Origin: Skeletonema tropicum
Lineage: Eukaryota; Bacillariophyta; Thalassiosirophyceae; Thalassiosirales; Thalassiosiraceae
DNA length: 64,000 nucleotides
NCBI GenBank assembly: GCA_037178625.1
Contig: CM074132.1
Coordinates: forward strand, 3,720,001 to 3,784,000
Direction of reading: 5' to 3'
Shown here: positions 9,470-19,679 of the stretch, piece after piece
Layout of the letters: each line of letters opens with the position of its first letter
Position numbering within the stretch: position 1 is the stretch's first letter
Translations under genes and position numbers: made by a program
The notes under the pieces: model-generated
The model's input: the letters and a program-made list of their open reading frames with translations, nothing else
Database searches by the model: none
Told to the model about the DNA's origin: nothing

Positions 9470-10512
9470 CGCCCAGTGATGATACGATGATGAGGGGGAC
9501 TGTTATTATTTCGGATGATGGTGATTATGTTGCGCAGCAGATGTGGGAAACTGTGTCGAAAATTATTACATTCTCATCCAAATACATGAGGAAGTTGTTT
9601 GATGTACTTGGTGTATTAAACAATGAAATATCACCCTTCTGTAGATCATTCTCTTCCCGTATTGATCTGAGAGATGAACTAATCCGCTACCTTCCCCGCA
9701 CATTTACTTACGAAGATGTTCAGGGGAATGCTGACAATTCGGCTGGAGCGATGCAAGATGACGACAATGATGAAGGTAAGGATGATTTTGCTGAGCTGAT
9801 AGAAGATCGCATTAAGCGCTTCGGTGAAGAAATGACGAAGGCTAATGACAGTGGGAAGAAGGGAAAGGATGATAATGATATTATTGTACTGGGGGGTGAT
9901 GATGAATTGACAGCTGAGGATCAAACGCCCTTCACTTCTACAATCGCAGGTTCAAAGAGCCACGCAGAAAAGTTGATGTCGAGCTTCCGCAGTATGATTG
10001 TTTCCACTTCAATAGAAGAGTTGCAGGATTGTGTACTGACTGCAAGTGCAAGCCTTGCTTGCACAGAACATGTTATGGGTTCTACAAGCAAAGAAAGGAA
10101 AGTGAAATCATTGGTGCAGCGTTGGATAGCTTCTCCGCCCGAACGTATTAAATCAAATGAAGATGGTGAAGTAGTTGCTGAGGATATTCTCATCGAGAGG
10201 GATGTTGTTATTATTGCAAACGTGAAGATTGGAAATGGAGCAAACGCTACTACGGTGCAACGACCATTTCGTGTCATGGTGATTCATGATAAACATTACA
10301 ACAAGTGGATGATAAGTCAATCGTCTAGTAAGAAGTGGGGGAAAGAAGCAAAGCCATACAAGGTAGACATTCGAATGCTCCGGAAGAATGAAGTTGGTGA
10401 GTATGAAGATGTCGAATTATATGATGCAGATTACAACAAGGAAGAGGTTGCAAAGCGTATTGGAGAGAATTTGATTCTCGATGTAGTTGGAAAGTTGCAT
10501 GTAATTGGTTGA
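9364..10512 (+). CDS. Element-encoded protein, C-terminal part (unknown family)
   Basis: 382 codons open in a frame shifted from the preceding one; the first ATG lies inside it, so it is probably the continuation after a frameshift. A segment rich in Asp/Glu lies around residues 125-185. The last 100 residues form a compact, protein-like domain with 'FRVMVIHDKHYNKWM' and 'KPYKVDIRMLRKNEVGEYED'. The stop precedes the right TIR by about 185 bp. The domain is unknown to me; a role as transposase or accessory protein is inferred only from its place in the element. Confidence 0.5.
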   Translation: MCSLSWHWTDKRHHFYETKIKGYQATWKNFFEATLAPSDDTMMRGTVIISDDGDYVAQQMWETVSKIITFSSKYMRKLFDVLGVLNNEISPFCRSFSSRIDLRDELIRYLPRTFTYEDVQGNADNSAGAMQDDDNDEGKDDFAELIEDRIKRFGEEMTKANDSGKKGKDDNDIIVLGGDDELTAEDQTPFTSTIAGSKSHAEKLMSSFRSMIVSTSIEELQDCVLTASASLACTEHVMGSTSKERKVKSLVQRWIASPPERIKSNEDGEVVAEDILIERDVVIIANVKIGNGANATTVQRPFRVMVIHDKHYNKWMISQSSSKKWGKEAKPYKVDIRMLRKNEVGEYEDVELYDADYNKEEVAKRIGENLILDVVGKLHVIG

Positions 10513-10705
10513 GTTCATTAATAATGGGGTTATTTCATGTTAGACTTTTCGTAGAGGTTCAGCCTCCCTACCCATGTAACCCGATGTTACAGATCCTAGT
10601 ACAAGTTTACGTAGGAATTAAATTCCTACGTCATCAGCGAGGAAGCCAGCAGTTACACATGTAACGATTTCGCGGACAGGTTGAGGCCACCCCTCCTGTA
10701 GCTCA

Positions 10706-11066
10706 CTCTCTTTGTCCTTGTAGCAACCTCTAAGAGCTTTTCCCAAAATGATTCAAGGTTGGAGAAATATATCTCTAGGTCTGTACGAGTGTCAAGTGTT
10801 GAGCTTTCGACATTAACGAGAAGGGCTTCTTGACGGATGTCACATTTCTTGGCGGCAACGAGAAGCTCTAGACATGCTGTAAGATAATGCATGAAAGCAA
10901 CAAGAAGTAGAGACGACGACGATCGTGATAGAGCGAGTGATATACGTATTGGAACTGAGCCGTAACGTATATACACACTTTGTTGAGTAAATCTCAAGAG
11001 AGGGATGAGCATAACAAGATAGATCACAAGCGAGCATTGGAATTGGACTTTGACAAGCAGTGCCAT
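10706..11066 (-). pseudogene. Hydrophobic open frame split by the 2284 bp insertion
   Basis: In unit 2 the same frame is continuous (38275-38781, 168 codons from ATG 38781). Here it is interrupted after about 120 codons by the element. The N-terminal 75 residues are strongly hydrophobic with at least two possible membrane segments; the rest is mixed helical. I recognise no family and the frame could be chance, so the gene status is weak. Confidence 0.25.
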
Positions 11067-11245
11067 AAACAATATTTTTACATTTGACAAAAAAACACGA
11101 GACACATTATGTATATTTTGTACATTCTCATTCCTACAACCGAGCAGATGGAAACGCCAATTCAAAATCCATCCCGCCTCTCTATCTCTCTAGAGAGAGA
11201 GAGGCAGCAAATAATGTGCCATGAGTCACAAGACACAAGACAGCG

Positions 11246-11386
11246 CTACTTGGAGGACAGGCCCTGCTCGACTGCTAAAACTAAACTTGCCATCTTGTTC
11301 CTGCCCTCTAGTAAAGGCCTTACGTCAACAGTCTCTGCTTGGTCCGAGTTGCGGTGGATGTATGGACGGTTATGATCGCCCGCGCG
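11246..11386 (-). pseudogene. Candidate C-terminal exon, paralogous to 11920-12062
   Basis: Reading the minus strand gives 'RPYIHRNSDQAETVDV' and a stop at 11246-11248. The closely similar 'RPFIHRYLDQAQPPVDV' is read from the minus strand at 11920-12062. The two DNA stretches are alike over about 30 bp around TGGACGGT/GCGGTGGATG. They may be the tails of two tandem paralogues, or a duplicated fragment. No upstream exon could be assigned and the function is unknown. Confidence 0.3.
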
Positions 11387-11484
11387 TTAATATCACGTGC
11401 TAGCTAGAGAACTAATTTGTGATGAATCACTGCATCTCTTGCAGAAACTGAAAAGAGAAAGTGCCAAGAACTCTTTTCAGTGCA

Positions 11485-11679
11485 ATGAAGGGCAAGGCGT
11501 TGCTTGTAGTAGTTGCACATAGCTATACGTCTGCGGACGAGATTGCATTTATTCAAGATGGAAAGATTGTAGAGTGAGGCTCTTATCATGAACTCATGCT
11601 TTTGAGAGGAGGCTATTGCAGTCAGTGCAATTTTACATGTGATAGCCACCCTCAAAACATCGCATTCTGTAGGGAGTAA
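11485..11679 (+). pseudogene. ABC transporter nucleotide-binding domain, C-terminal remnant with in-frame stop
   Basis: The plus strand reads 'MKGKALLVVVAHSYT', then 'SADEIAFIQDGKIVE', a TGA at 11575-11577, then 'GSYHELMLLRGGYCSQ' in the same frame to a TAA at 11677. This matches the end of an ABC ATPase: the switch histidine in 'VAH', the 'DEI...DGKIVE.G.H.EL' block and the short tail that follow the Walker B region. The TGA replaces the codon normally found after IVE, so the remnant is broken unless the stop is an error; unit 2 has the same TGA (39200-39394). A possible piece of the preceding region is in another frame at 11400-11484. No Walker A or membrane domain was found nearby. Confidence 0.55.
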
Positions 11680-11919
11680 GGATGCTGACAAAGACCAAGA
11701 CGAACAAAATGATATCCAAATTCTGCCGAGCAAGTGCTGGGAACATCAAGACGTCCGGCGCTGATAAGATATGGAACATCTCTCAAGAGGGCTAAGATCA
11801 AGATCACATAAGTTCGTGTCATAAATTATTTACATCTTTTGAATGTACACTCTACCCAACACCTCTCATTCACGCGAAAATTGGAACGCAAAGCATCAAT
11901 CATCCCGATAGAGAAAGAG

Positions 11920-12300
11920 TTACTTGGCGGCAGGTGTGACAGGATAGGCCCTCAACTCCTCAAACTGCACATCAACAGGCGGCTGTGCTTGGTCCAAATA
12001 GCGGTGGATGAATGGACGGTAGCTGGCCGTGTCGATTTGTGGTATGCCGTATGAAGAGTGTGCTCAGAGAAGTAAACGTTGAACTGCTCTTGAATCACAA
12101 TGGAAGTAGGAACTACGAAGATTTCAAGTTGGGCAGGAAGATGTGTTGTTAGAAAGATGACTCGAAACGAAAAATAAAGACATGTCAACAAGAATCTATC
12201 GCTATTGACATCAAATTCTTTGGGGGTATATGGGCGGGGGACGTCACACAAGATGCTGACAGGGTTTGAATAATCAAGGTACTCCGGCAGGCTACAGATC
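11920..12300 (-). CDS. Candidate last two exons of an unknown gene
   Basis: The final exon (12062-11920) reads 'SSYGIPQIDTASYRPFIHR' followed by 'YLDQAQPPVDVQFEELRAYP' and ends in TAA. A pyrimidine-rich TTTACTTCTCTGAG acceptor precedes it. An upstream open stretch (about 12300-12196) reads 'LPEYLDYSNPVSILCDVPRP' and can be spliced in phase from ACAT|GTCTTT, removing about 130 bp. Unit 2 differs by exactly three bases in the last exon (one Pro codon), which supports coding. In unit 1 the DNA upstream of 12384 is lost relative to unit 2, so the 5' end may be missing. I do not recognise the protein. Confidence 0.35.
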
Positions 12301-12383
12301 CGGGGTCCTCCTCACCCTCCTAAAGGGATCACTGAATCGCCCGCACATCCATAACTCTCAGCTTTTCTCCCAATCAATCTCAA

Positions 12384-12470
12384 CTGTAATGTCAAAATAA
12401 GCGTGTGTCAAAATAACCGTACGACGACTGTACGATAAGTAGACTGTTGGGAATACATACCTACTTATCT
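12384..12470. other. Short allele of a length-variable stretch (about 660 bp shorter than unit 2)
   Basis: Between CCCAATCAATCTC and CATACCTACTTATCTAAGCT unit 1 has fewer than 100 bp that do not align to the 750 bp in unit 2 (40093-40845). The short version contains two GTCAAAATAA repeats. It looks like a deletion with filler DNA rather than a transposon excision. Confidence 0.6.
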
Positions 12471-12537
12471 AAGCTTTGTTGTACAGCAAACGAAAGCCAA
12501 AAAATGCACATACTTAGCTGCTATTTTATCACATAGA

Positions 12538-14571
12538 CTAATCAGATCGAACCCCTGGATATCGAATGGTCATAAAAGCTTTAACAAGGTCATTTACGTG
12601 TTCTCGATCCATGGCAATCATCTCGAACTCGCTACTTTTATCTACCAATGAAGTGACCTGCGAAGAAGATTTTGACAGCTTTGAATGTATTATTTGTGCA
12701 GCTTTTTTGTAGAACGAGATAGTTTGCATCTCAGACTTGATCAAAATGGCACAATAATTATCTTCTGCAGTTGCGTAGAGTCGTTCTCCGTCACCGCAAC
12801 CGCGTATGAGAGAGTTGTTTTCACATTGTTCCATGGCTTGTTCGAGAGACAAGTGCAGGGCCTCCAATGCTCGAAGGTCATTCATCATTTCCTCTGCTTT
12901 GGTGGAACATGGAAGCGAATTGCCCAGCAGGTGGTCATCGTCACCAAATGATGTATCTTGATACATCATTTCATCTAAATCTTCACCTCCCTCATCCTCC
13001 TCGTCTTCGCAATCATCCTCCTCGTCACAATCATTAAGAAAAGCTTCCAATCCTCCATCATCATCTTCCTTTCCTTCTCTTTCATTAGCAACGTTACTAT
13101 CAGCCTTCTCTTCTTGCAAATGTTTGTTGTTCGTGCCATCAATATCGTCATCTCGTCGTCCACTACCATCATCGTGGAATAACTCCATTGCTTTGATGAA
13201 GAGGCCATAGGTATAGGACTTTGGACCACGTCGCAATTTCAGAGGAGGAAGATCTTCCTTTAATTCAATTTCTACCACATCGTTGCAAGAGCCTTCACGT
13301 TGGTATTCGATGCACAATCATCGTAGCAAAATCAATTTCAATTAGTGAACAAGTTCACGTGCGCAATTCATACTCATCATAAGAAAAAAGGTCTAGAGAA
13401 GAAACACTCCCAATCCAATTCACTTACCATCAGGCTCGACGTTATCAACAATACAAAATCCATATCTCCCCAATAATGTAGTATTGCTCTTGGCGCCGTA
13501 AGTCATCTGTAGTTTTGTTCCATTCGCTACGATTGATTGACCTGCTGTTACTTTGACACCACCACTCCTAACACCACCGCCGTGGTGGTTCCTTAAATTA
13601 CAAATAGCACTTGTTGCGTCATCAATAGCTGTCTTGATTCGCTTCGTTGATGGTTCTTCTCCGTCACTGCTCCCATCATGTTTATCCGTCTTTTCACCTT
13701 CGTGATACCTCTCATATCGAACATGAGCCACACACCCATCGTCACCATTTTTGACTCCATGCCCTCTCACATGGTTCAACAAATCCAACAATGGAATCAT
13801 AACATCCACACCATCATATCCCAATCCATCAAATCCACGTGAGGTAACGAGTGCCATCATGTTGTCGTATTGTTCACATGTTGGAAATAAGGATGATTGA
13901 CTCGTCTGCTTCTGATCATCTTTAGTTGCTGTATTGCTCTGCTGTTCTAATGTCTCTTTTTGTTGTTGTTGCATCCAAGCAGTCTTGATCAATTCATATT
14001 CACACTTGATACCCTTCTGCTCGTTGACGATTCGTTTGTATAACGATGTGCCTTGGAGGCGTCGCTTTAGAGTTTCAGCGTCCCATTGCCTTGGTAACAG
14101 CTGAAGATTATTGCACGCGGAGCATTTGTCAGCATCGTTCGTTGAATAGACTGGTAGAGTGGCAAGATATGGCTCATAAAAAGATGGCGATTGTCGCTTC
14201 CTTTGCTGCTGACGAGCAAGAAAGAGAGCCAACACAACATCCTGAGCATCATGATACAACGATGCCTCGGCTTCGAGAGAATGGACCACTGCAAACAACG
14301 ACTTGCCAAATTCTTCATCTGTCTCTACAGAGTGAAGGGATGGTAAGCATGCATCGGGTATTCGCAGCAATGTGGTCCCAGCATCGACCGCACCGCCGCT
14401 GCAGCTTGATGGGTCGAAATATACCTGTCGCTGTGATTCATTGTAGCTCAATTGAGAATGGACGAATCCTCCACTGCCCTGGATCCATCTCTTAGCGTTG
14501 CTCCAGATACTATCGGTGCAAGAGTTGATGCCATCATTGGCCTGGGCAACCTGCTTTGTCCCGCTGAGCAT
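12538..14571 (-). CDS. SET-domain lysine methyltransferase (RLSMT/SETD6-like), two exons
   Basis: Exon 1 is 14571-13428 and exon 2 13292-12538; the 135 bp intron has GATG|GTAAGTG and GAAG|GC at its ends, is phase 1, and gives 632 codons plus stop. Family hallmarks: 'GSGGFVH' near residue 32, 'LLRIPDACL' near 68, 'IPLLDLLNH' (about 259-267), 'MTYGAKSNTTLLGRYGF' (about 356-372). These match the split SET domain of the Rubisco LSMT/SETD3/SETD6 group, which methylates lysines of non-histone or histone proteins using AdoMet. An insert rich in Gln separates the early part from the NH motif. The C-terminal region has a long Asp/Glu tract and helical sequence in place of a clear Rubis-subs-bind domain. 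Start: the in-frame codons before 14571 include only GTG, so ATG 14571 was chosen; an upstream exon with a targeting peptide is possible. Substrate and compartment are unknown. Confidence 0.8.
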
Positions 14572-14639
14572 GATGGATAAATAGATCGCATTGAAGAATG
14601 ATACAACACCTCGTGACGGTCGGTGGAGGTGATGCACGC

Positions 14640-16135
14640 AGATCGTTCTGGCCGAGATTGGGAAAATCTTCTGGCCGAGATTCGGCTACGTGATTTTGAA
14701 CATAGGAAAGATGACAACTCATCTCCAGTTTGTGAAGTGTGAGTGACACATGCCCATGACGGCAACGTTTTTGTGCTGTTTCTTAAAAATATTATATATA
14801 CGATCACGGTGGTGGTGCAAAGTGCAAATATATACGGTCACGGAGGGGGTGCAAATACGGTCACTTCAAGTCACGAGGTTCAACGTTACTTGTGTATCGC
14901 CTATAGAGATGAATCACGTAGAGCTGTCGATTCGTGACCAGTTTCGCAACAACCTACAACCTACCCCCATCAAACCATGATGTCCGTCAGAGATTGCCGG
15001 CGCCAACATGCGGCATACACAACTACCAAGTCCCTACGAATAGCGACTTGATCATCGACCGCATCCGAACGGTCCTTTCGATTGATCTATAGAGGCAGAA
15101 CTCTCAAATCGCCATCGTATTTATGCAAATTATGCGCAAACATCACGTTGATGTTGTGACACAATCTACGCGTCGACGGCTCCCTCTATCCTCCATCGTC
15201 GGACGATTCCGTTTAACCAACACAAAATGAACGAGGTAAAGAATATCTCTGATGTTGCTGACAATCAGATAAATGTGCTGCGTCGTCGTCGAGCTCACAA
15301 AATACTCAACACGTGATGATTGTTGGCGCTTTGGGCGTCGTCGCTCGACATCAAACAAAACAGATGCGTCAGGTGAAGCTCTTGCCCCTCCTCATAGTGG
15401 AAATACTCTCCTAATGATTCACAACTATCGGCTTGGTCAAAGATACGTTTTTTCCGGTGTTAGTTGCTGCATCATTCGTGTTTGCAAGTTGCTTTGTGTA
15501 GCGTATAAAGTGGGCATACCTCTGTACAACATATGCATCCGCACGCAACAATTATTATCTAGTATGACCTGCATCGACTATGACACATATATTACTCTGC
15601 TTGTGCCAATTTGAGTCGTGTGATAGTGGACAAGGTTGCACAATTTGAAACAAACGAATACGTAATATGAGACCGAGAAAGCAATACTGATGGTATTCAA
15701 CTCTATGCGGCAAATGTGACATATAAGATTTGAGATTCAACAACAACTCAGTTCTGCTGCACAGTAGAAGATTGGAGAGGATTGTAACCTTATAACAAAC
15801 AGTGTTGACACACATGAAAGAGAGTTACAACCGTACATACTATCCATATCAATAGTTTAGCTCCTGCTTGGATGCATTCAAGATGCCATGCATTCTGAAC
15901 CCTTGGCTTGAAGCCAATCTCGTAGCAGGGTGGCTAGACTTCAATTAGATAATGAAATAATATCTATCGAAGAGAAGAATAACAATAGTAGTCTGCATCC
16001 TCTAGCAGCTGTAATGCAGCTGCTACCCAGAGCCATCCAGAGCACGCGAACTTTCCTCCTTTTCTCCTTCTTTTTCGCCCCCAAAATCGACGAAGGAAAC
16101 AGAAGCAGGAAGCAGCACGAAAAAAATGCCAACAT
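14640..16135. other. Gene-poor stretch upstream of the SET gene
   Basis: Short open frames only (up to 113 codons at 15273-15614 and 86 codons at 15555-15815), none with a recognisable domain. The first few hundred bases should hold the SET gene promoter. GGTCACGG and CGATCACGG repeats lie near 14800-14870. Nothing else stands out. Confidence 0.4.
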
Positions 16136-16162
16136 ATCCCTAAGTAGTAAGTAGTGAGTTTT

Positions 16163-16211
16163 GAGGCAGAAATTTCTGTCTCATCCAAAATGAGGCAGAA
16201 ATTTCTGTCTC
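16163..16211. repeat. Two copies of a 20 bp near-palindrome (third at 17725-17744)
   Basis: GAGGCAGAAATTTCTGTCTC occurs at 16163-16182, 16192-16211 and 17725-17744, each followed by ATCCA. It is palindromic except for one symmetrical pair. Unit 2 has the same at 44523-44542, 44552-44571 and 46079-46098. Confidence 0.8.
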
Positions 16212-16287
16212 ATCCATCGCCAGAAGCCGTTACCGCGTAGTTTTGTCGCGGGGCTTTGAGTTCATAGGGGTGGACGGCATATTATCT

Positions 16288-16363
16288 GAAAAAGCGAGAA
16301 GAAAAGGAGAGAAGGAGAGAGAGAAAAAGAAAGAGAAAAACGAAGAAAGAGAGAGAGGGAAAG
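16288..16363 (+). repeat. Homopurine tract (GA/A-rich)
   Basis: About 76 bases of A and G with only two C interruptions, for example GAGAAGGAGAGAGAGAAAAA. The unit 2 copy is at 44648-44723. Such tracts can adopt triplex structures and are slippage-prone; here the two copies look unchanged. Confidence 0.7.
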
Positions 16364-17671
16364 ATAGAAGATAGGCAAGATTGATTCTTCTAAGTACTGT
16401 GTATAATTGTTCATCTCTCTCGAGGCGATAGAATAGATTGTCTACTCGCAATAGCAATGCGCGCCCAGGCGCCCATGCATGCGTCAGTAGAAGCTGACCA
16501 GAACTCATAAAACTCATACTCTGTTGGACTTTCTGATATCATACACTAAGTATCAGCGGCGAGTTGCTTGGTTTTATGGTTCCCTTAGATTCATTCTTCT
16601 GTTTCCTCTGCTTTGATATTGGATGCGAAATGTAGGCTTACAGGCAAGTGATGCAAATCTCACTGACACTCCGACTCGCCGGGTAATGTGGGATCATCTC
16701 TTCATCATCACTCAATTGTAGCAATACATTCGTCCTTCTCACCCACGAAAAATCAAAGAAAATAGCGCACTCTCATATCTATCGATGTGGTTCGTTCGTT
16801 TTTGCCGAGTAATAATACAGCTGCTAAGCCTCTTCATCGAACGCTGGAATTCTTTGCGCTCTGCGATCTCCCTGATCAGCGCTAAAACTCTGCATCAGTT
16901 ATCGACTGATTTGATTATGATTCTCTTCCTCCAATTACCGGGTTGCGTTCTGTCGAAACATACATGTCATGACGCATGATGTGTCGAATGATGTTGATGC
17001 AGCTTTAATTGTAGATCTCGTCTCCCACTACGCTAGGCTTTTCGACATCATTTGATGCAGCAGATCAATCATCCCGACTTGCAATTGACTGCTGCTCAGT
17101 CGCACCATTAAAGAGATTTAATCGTCTGAAATCGTTGTTGTCGACATATTATGGTGTCGACAGCACAGATTGAGAGCGCCCGTCGTGTAGTCAAAATAAT
17201 ACCATAATAGGCAGATGGAACCGCCCACCAGTTGATCATCTCTCCTGTGACATGCCGTTGGCATTTTAGATGCTCTTGATGAAGCAGGCACTGACTACAT
17301 TGTTCGTCGTAGTTGGCCGCGGAACGAAGGCCGCCATTGTCAACAGGAGAGTGGTTGGTGGTGATGGATGCGAATTGCGAATCTTTTAAAATCTATCCAT
17401 TTTGTGTCCGAATATTCCACTACTATGCTCAAAGTGGTGATAAAATCCTTAAAAGAGTTGGGAGTACACTAAAAGTGGGAGTTTTAAAAGCTCGAGAGCT
17501 TTAAAAAGGATTGGGAGTCACAACGAAATGGACCTATGCTCTACGTGGGAATTAGTAACCTCAGGTTTTTAAAGCTCCACCCTTATGAAGTCAAAGCCTG
17601 TCGCGGTGAGAAACGTCGAGAGGGGTGTGTACGGCATAGCCTAAACCTCAGATTGCTGAGTTAGCCCTTTT

Positions 17672-18085
17672 ATGTTGTTCGTAGCTCTTGTATTACACAC
17701 CTTTTTACTCTTTTTGAGGAAGATGAGGCAGAAATTTCTGTCTCATCCACAAAATAGGGCCCAAAAAACTCACTACTTATGTAGGGGTCAACCATCCACC
17801 CTACATGGGATCTTCTGTCACACGTGGGAGTCCTCTTCAGAGGGACTCTTTCGTGTGCAGAGACCTCCAAGTGACTCAGACGGGTATGGTGTATGTCTGA
17901 AGATCCTACAAAAGTACGCCCGTGAAACTAACCACGTAAAAGCCTCCGTAAAGCTCATAGATACGCTAATAGATGAATATGCCGTAGCCGCTGACTTGAT
18001 CACCCTGATCAAGCAGTCTATTCGTTATATTGTTACAAATACCCTAGTGCTACAATCGATTGAACGATTTGTAGTTGCCAAGTAG
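17672..18085 (+). CDS. Hypothetical open frame, 137 codons
   Basis: ATG at 17672, stop at 18085. The first 60 codons cross the palindrome at 17725 and are unlikely to be native. The last 70 ('GYGVCLKILQKYARETNHVK', then a helical run to 'IERFVVAK') look more protein-like and could be a terminal exon. No domain was recognised. The same frame is at 46026-46439. Confidence 0.25.
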   Translation: MLFVALVLHTFLLFLRKMRQKFLSHPQNRAQKTHYLCRGQPSTLHGIFCHTWESSSEGLFRVQRPPSDSDGYGVCLKILQKYARETNHVKASVKLIDTLIDEYAVAADLITLIKQSIRYIVTNTLVLQSIERFVVAK

Positions 18086-19366
18086 GCGCTCAAAGCAAGC
18101 TCCTCGCTTGCTGTGACCTCGTGAATCAATTGTTCTTCGAACCCCTGATGTTGTTCGGAACTCTTGTCGACGACGTCAATCTGTTGTGTTCTGATGGTGT
18201 TCGATCACAAGAACTTACGATAAAATAAATAAAAGACGGAAAGTCTCTAGCCAACTTTGTCTCCAAGCCTACGGCCAGACTTTTCTAATCCTATGTAGGG
18301 TGGGGGTCAACTGACCACTACTCCTAACTAGTGATTTTTCATTTTTCCGCATAGTAGTACTTAGGTGCCTGGAGGGACCCAGTTTCTTGTAAAGACGAGA
18401 CAGGCATCTCAACCGCTAGATTCCAAAGCACCACACACGCACAGCGAGAGAGGCTACGCTGCACATAATATGTACACGCGTATTTCACACACACACTGCA
18501 ACACCACTCAAGTTTAAGACATCAGCTTTTCTTCCACTTCCTGGCGCGGCGGCCACGCCAGGCCAGAGTGCACCAACCTGACATTTGTGTGAACGGTGAT
18601 CTTTTAAACAGAGTATGTCTAATAAACAGGGTACAAAGTTTAGTAATCAAACAAATACATTTTGAAACATACCCTAGTTTTGAAGAATACCTTGTGTACA
18701 CGTCAATGTCGGGTTGGTGCCTGAAACGTGCCATCCACCACTACACGCACCGCACCCTTGCCATTCAAATCCATCATTAGCGTTATGGCCAGGAATCCTC
18801 AGGATATTTCGGCATTTTTGGGTAGCCTCTAGGATATTTTTTCGCCAATATTCGCTAAAAAATATCCTCTTGTTCGAACAAGCCTACCTTGATAGCTGGA
18901 GTGTTTCCAAGTGAATAACACTATTGTTTACTCATATTATTGCATCTATTCACTCCTTTAGACCTGCATTGACACATCAGGCCATCAATGCAACGAAAGA
19001 ATGCTCAAAGCTGCAACATATCTTATCTCTGGGGGTCTCGCCAACTACCCTATGAATGAATGCGGACTGTAAGAAAACACGCACTGCCGCAGCACGAGAA
19101 GCCTGAAAGAGTTATAAGTCTCGTGCATCATCCCTACTATTCATTAGGAGTACAAGCAATCCTTCACCATTCACAGTTCTCGATGTCCACTCCCGTCAAC
19201 ACCTGTCTGATTTGCATTTATTCCACCATACTCATAAATATCCTCATTGTAAGTTCCCTCTTGTCCATTTGCATCACCATTCCTCAATACATAGTATCAC
19301 CCACCATCTTCTATTCATCTTACATCTTACATTGCATTGGTGTTATGTATGTGTGTGGTGAAGTAG
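18086..19366. other. Gene-poor stretch
   Basis: Only short open frames without recognisable domains, including a 154-codon frame at 19060-19524 that is hydrophobic and lacks support. A GTAGGGTGGGGGTCAAC string at 18295 resembles GTAGGGGTCAACC at 17785, perhaps parts of one old repeat. Nothing else is seen. Confidence 0.35.
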
Positions 19367-19658
19367 TTGTGCGTGCATCTTTCTGTCGATTTCAGCTTCT
19401 TCATGCGTACTTCGTCCGATGTGTGTCCGAAATTTGTGACGTCAACCGTAGAAATTGCCAACCACACAACCACATGCTACAGCCGCTACAATACATGTCT
19501 GGTACCTCTCATCGAGAAATCTGATCTCGTAGAGCTGTACGCTAGTGCAGCAATTCGGCTACGCCGTCCTAGAGATGATGAAAGAAGAAGTGGCTGTCAT
19601 TCTGAGAGCACAGGCTTACTATGAGAAGCTTCTTGAGTCTCTCCCAAGCTGGCCGTAA
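19367..19658 (+). pseudogene. Candidate coding remnant with frame change
   Basis: One frame reads 'STVEIANHTTTCYSRYNTCL' and 'VPLIEKSDLVELYAS'. About 19550 the protein-like reading moves to another frame: 'QQFGYAVLEMMKEEVAVILR' and 'AQAYYEKLLESLPSWP' with a TAA at 19656. Either a splice acceptor (TAGTGCAG|CAATTC) or a frameshift joins them. The second part has a helical, coding-like composition. No family recognised. Unit 2 equivalent: 47722-48013. Confidence 0.3.
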
Positions 19659-19679
19659 TGTATCGCATATTATAATCTT

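Larger units (their letters stand above)
8414..10697 (+). mobile_element. 2284 bp DNA element with 15 bp TIRs and 8 bp TSD, unit 1 only
   Basis: The ends AGGAGGGGTGGCCTC (8414-8428) and GAGGCCACCCCTCCT (10683-10697) are perfect inverted repeats. GTAGCTCA is duplicated at 8406-8413 and 10698-10705, and unit 2 has a single GTAGCTCA at the empty site (around 38413-38420). The 8 bp duplication, short TIR and repeated subterminal motifs fit hAT-like or related cut-and-paste elements. No DDE core is recognisable in its coding sequence, so the family is uncertain and the copy may depend on a transposase made elsewhere. Confidence 0.9.
16141..17785. mobile_element. Possible old element bounded by inverted AAGTAGTGAGTTTT and palindrome motifs
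   Basis: AAGTAGTGAGTTTT followed by GAGGCAGAAATTTCTGTCTC lies at the left (16149-16182). The right side has GAGGCAGAAATTTCTGTCTC (17725-17744) and then AAAACTCACTACTT in inverse orientation (around 17767-17780). The arms are short and a 20 bp spacer differs between them. No coding sequence or target duplication was found, so the element call is tentative. Unit 2 equivalent: about 44505-46140. Confidence 0.35.

Noticed and set aside
11575..11577. Readthrough or selenocysteine at the in-frame TGA
   Set aside because: No SECIS-like structure looked for with success, the position is not a Cys in the family, and the gene lacks its other domains; simple decay is enough.
11404..11733. 109-codon minus-strand frame
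   Set aside because: Antisense to the ABC ATPase remnant, which gives a far better family match on the plus strand.
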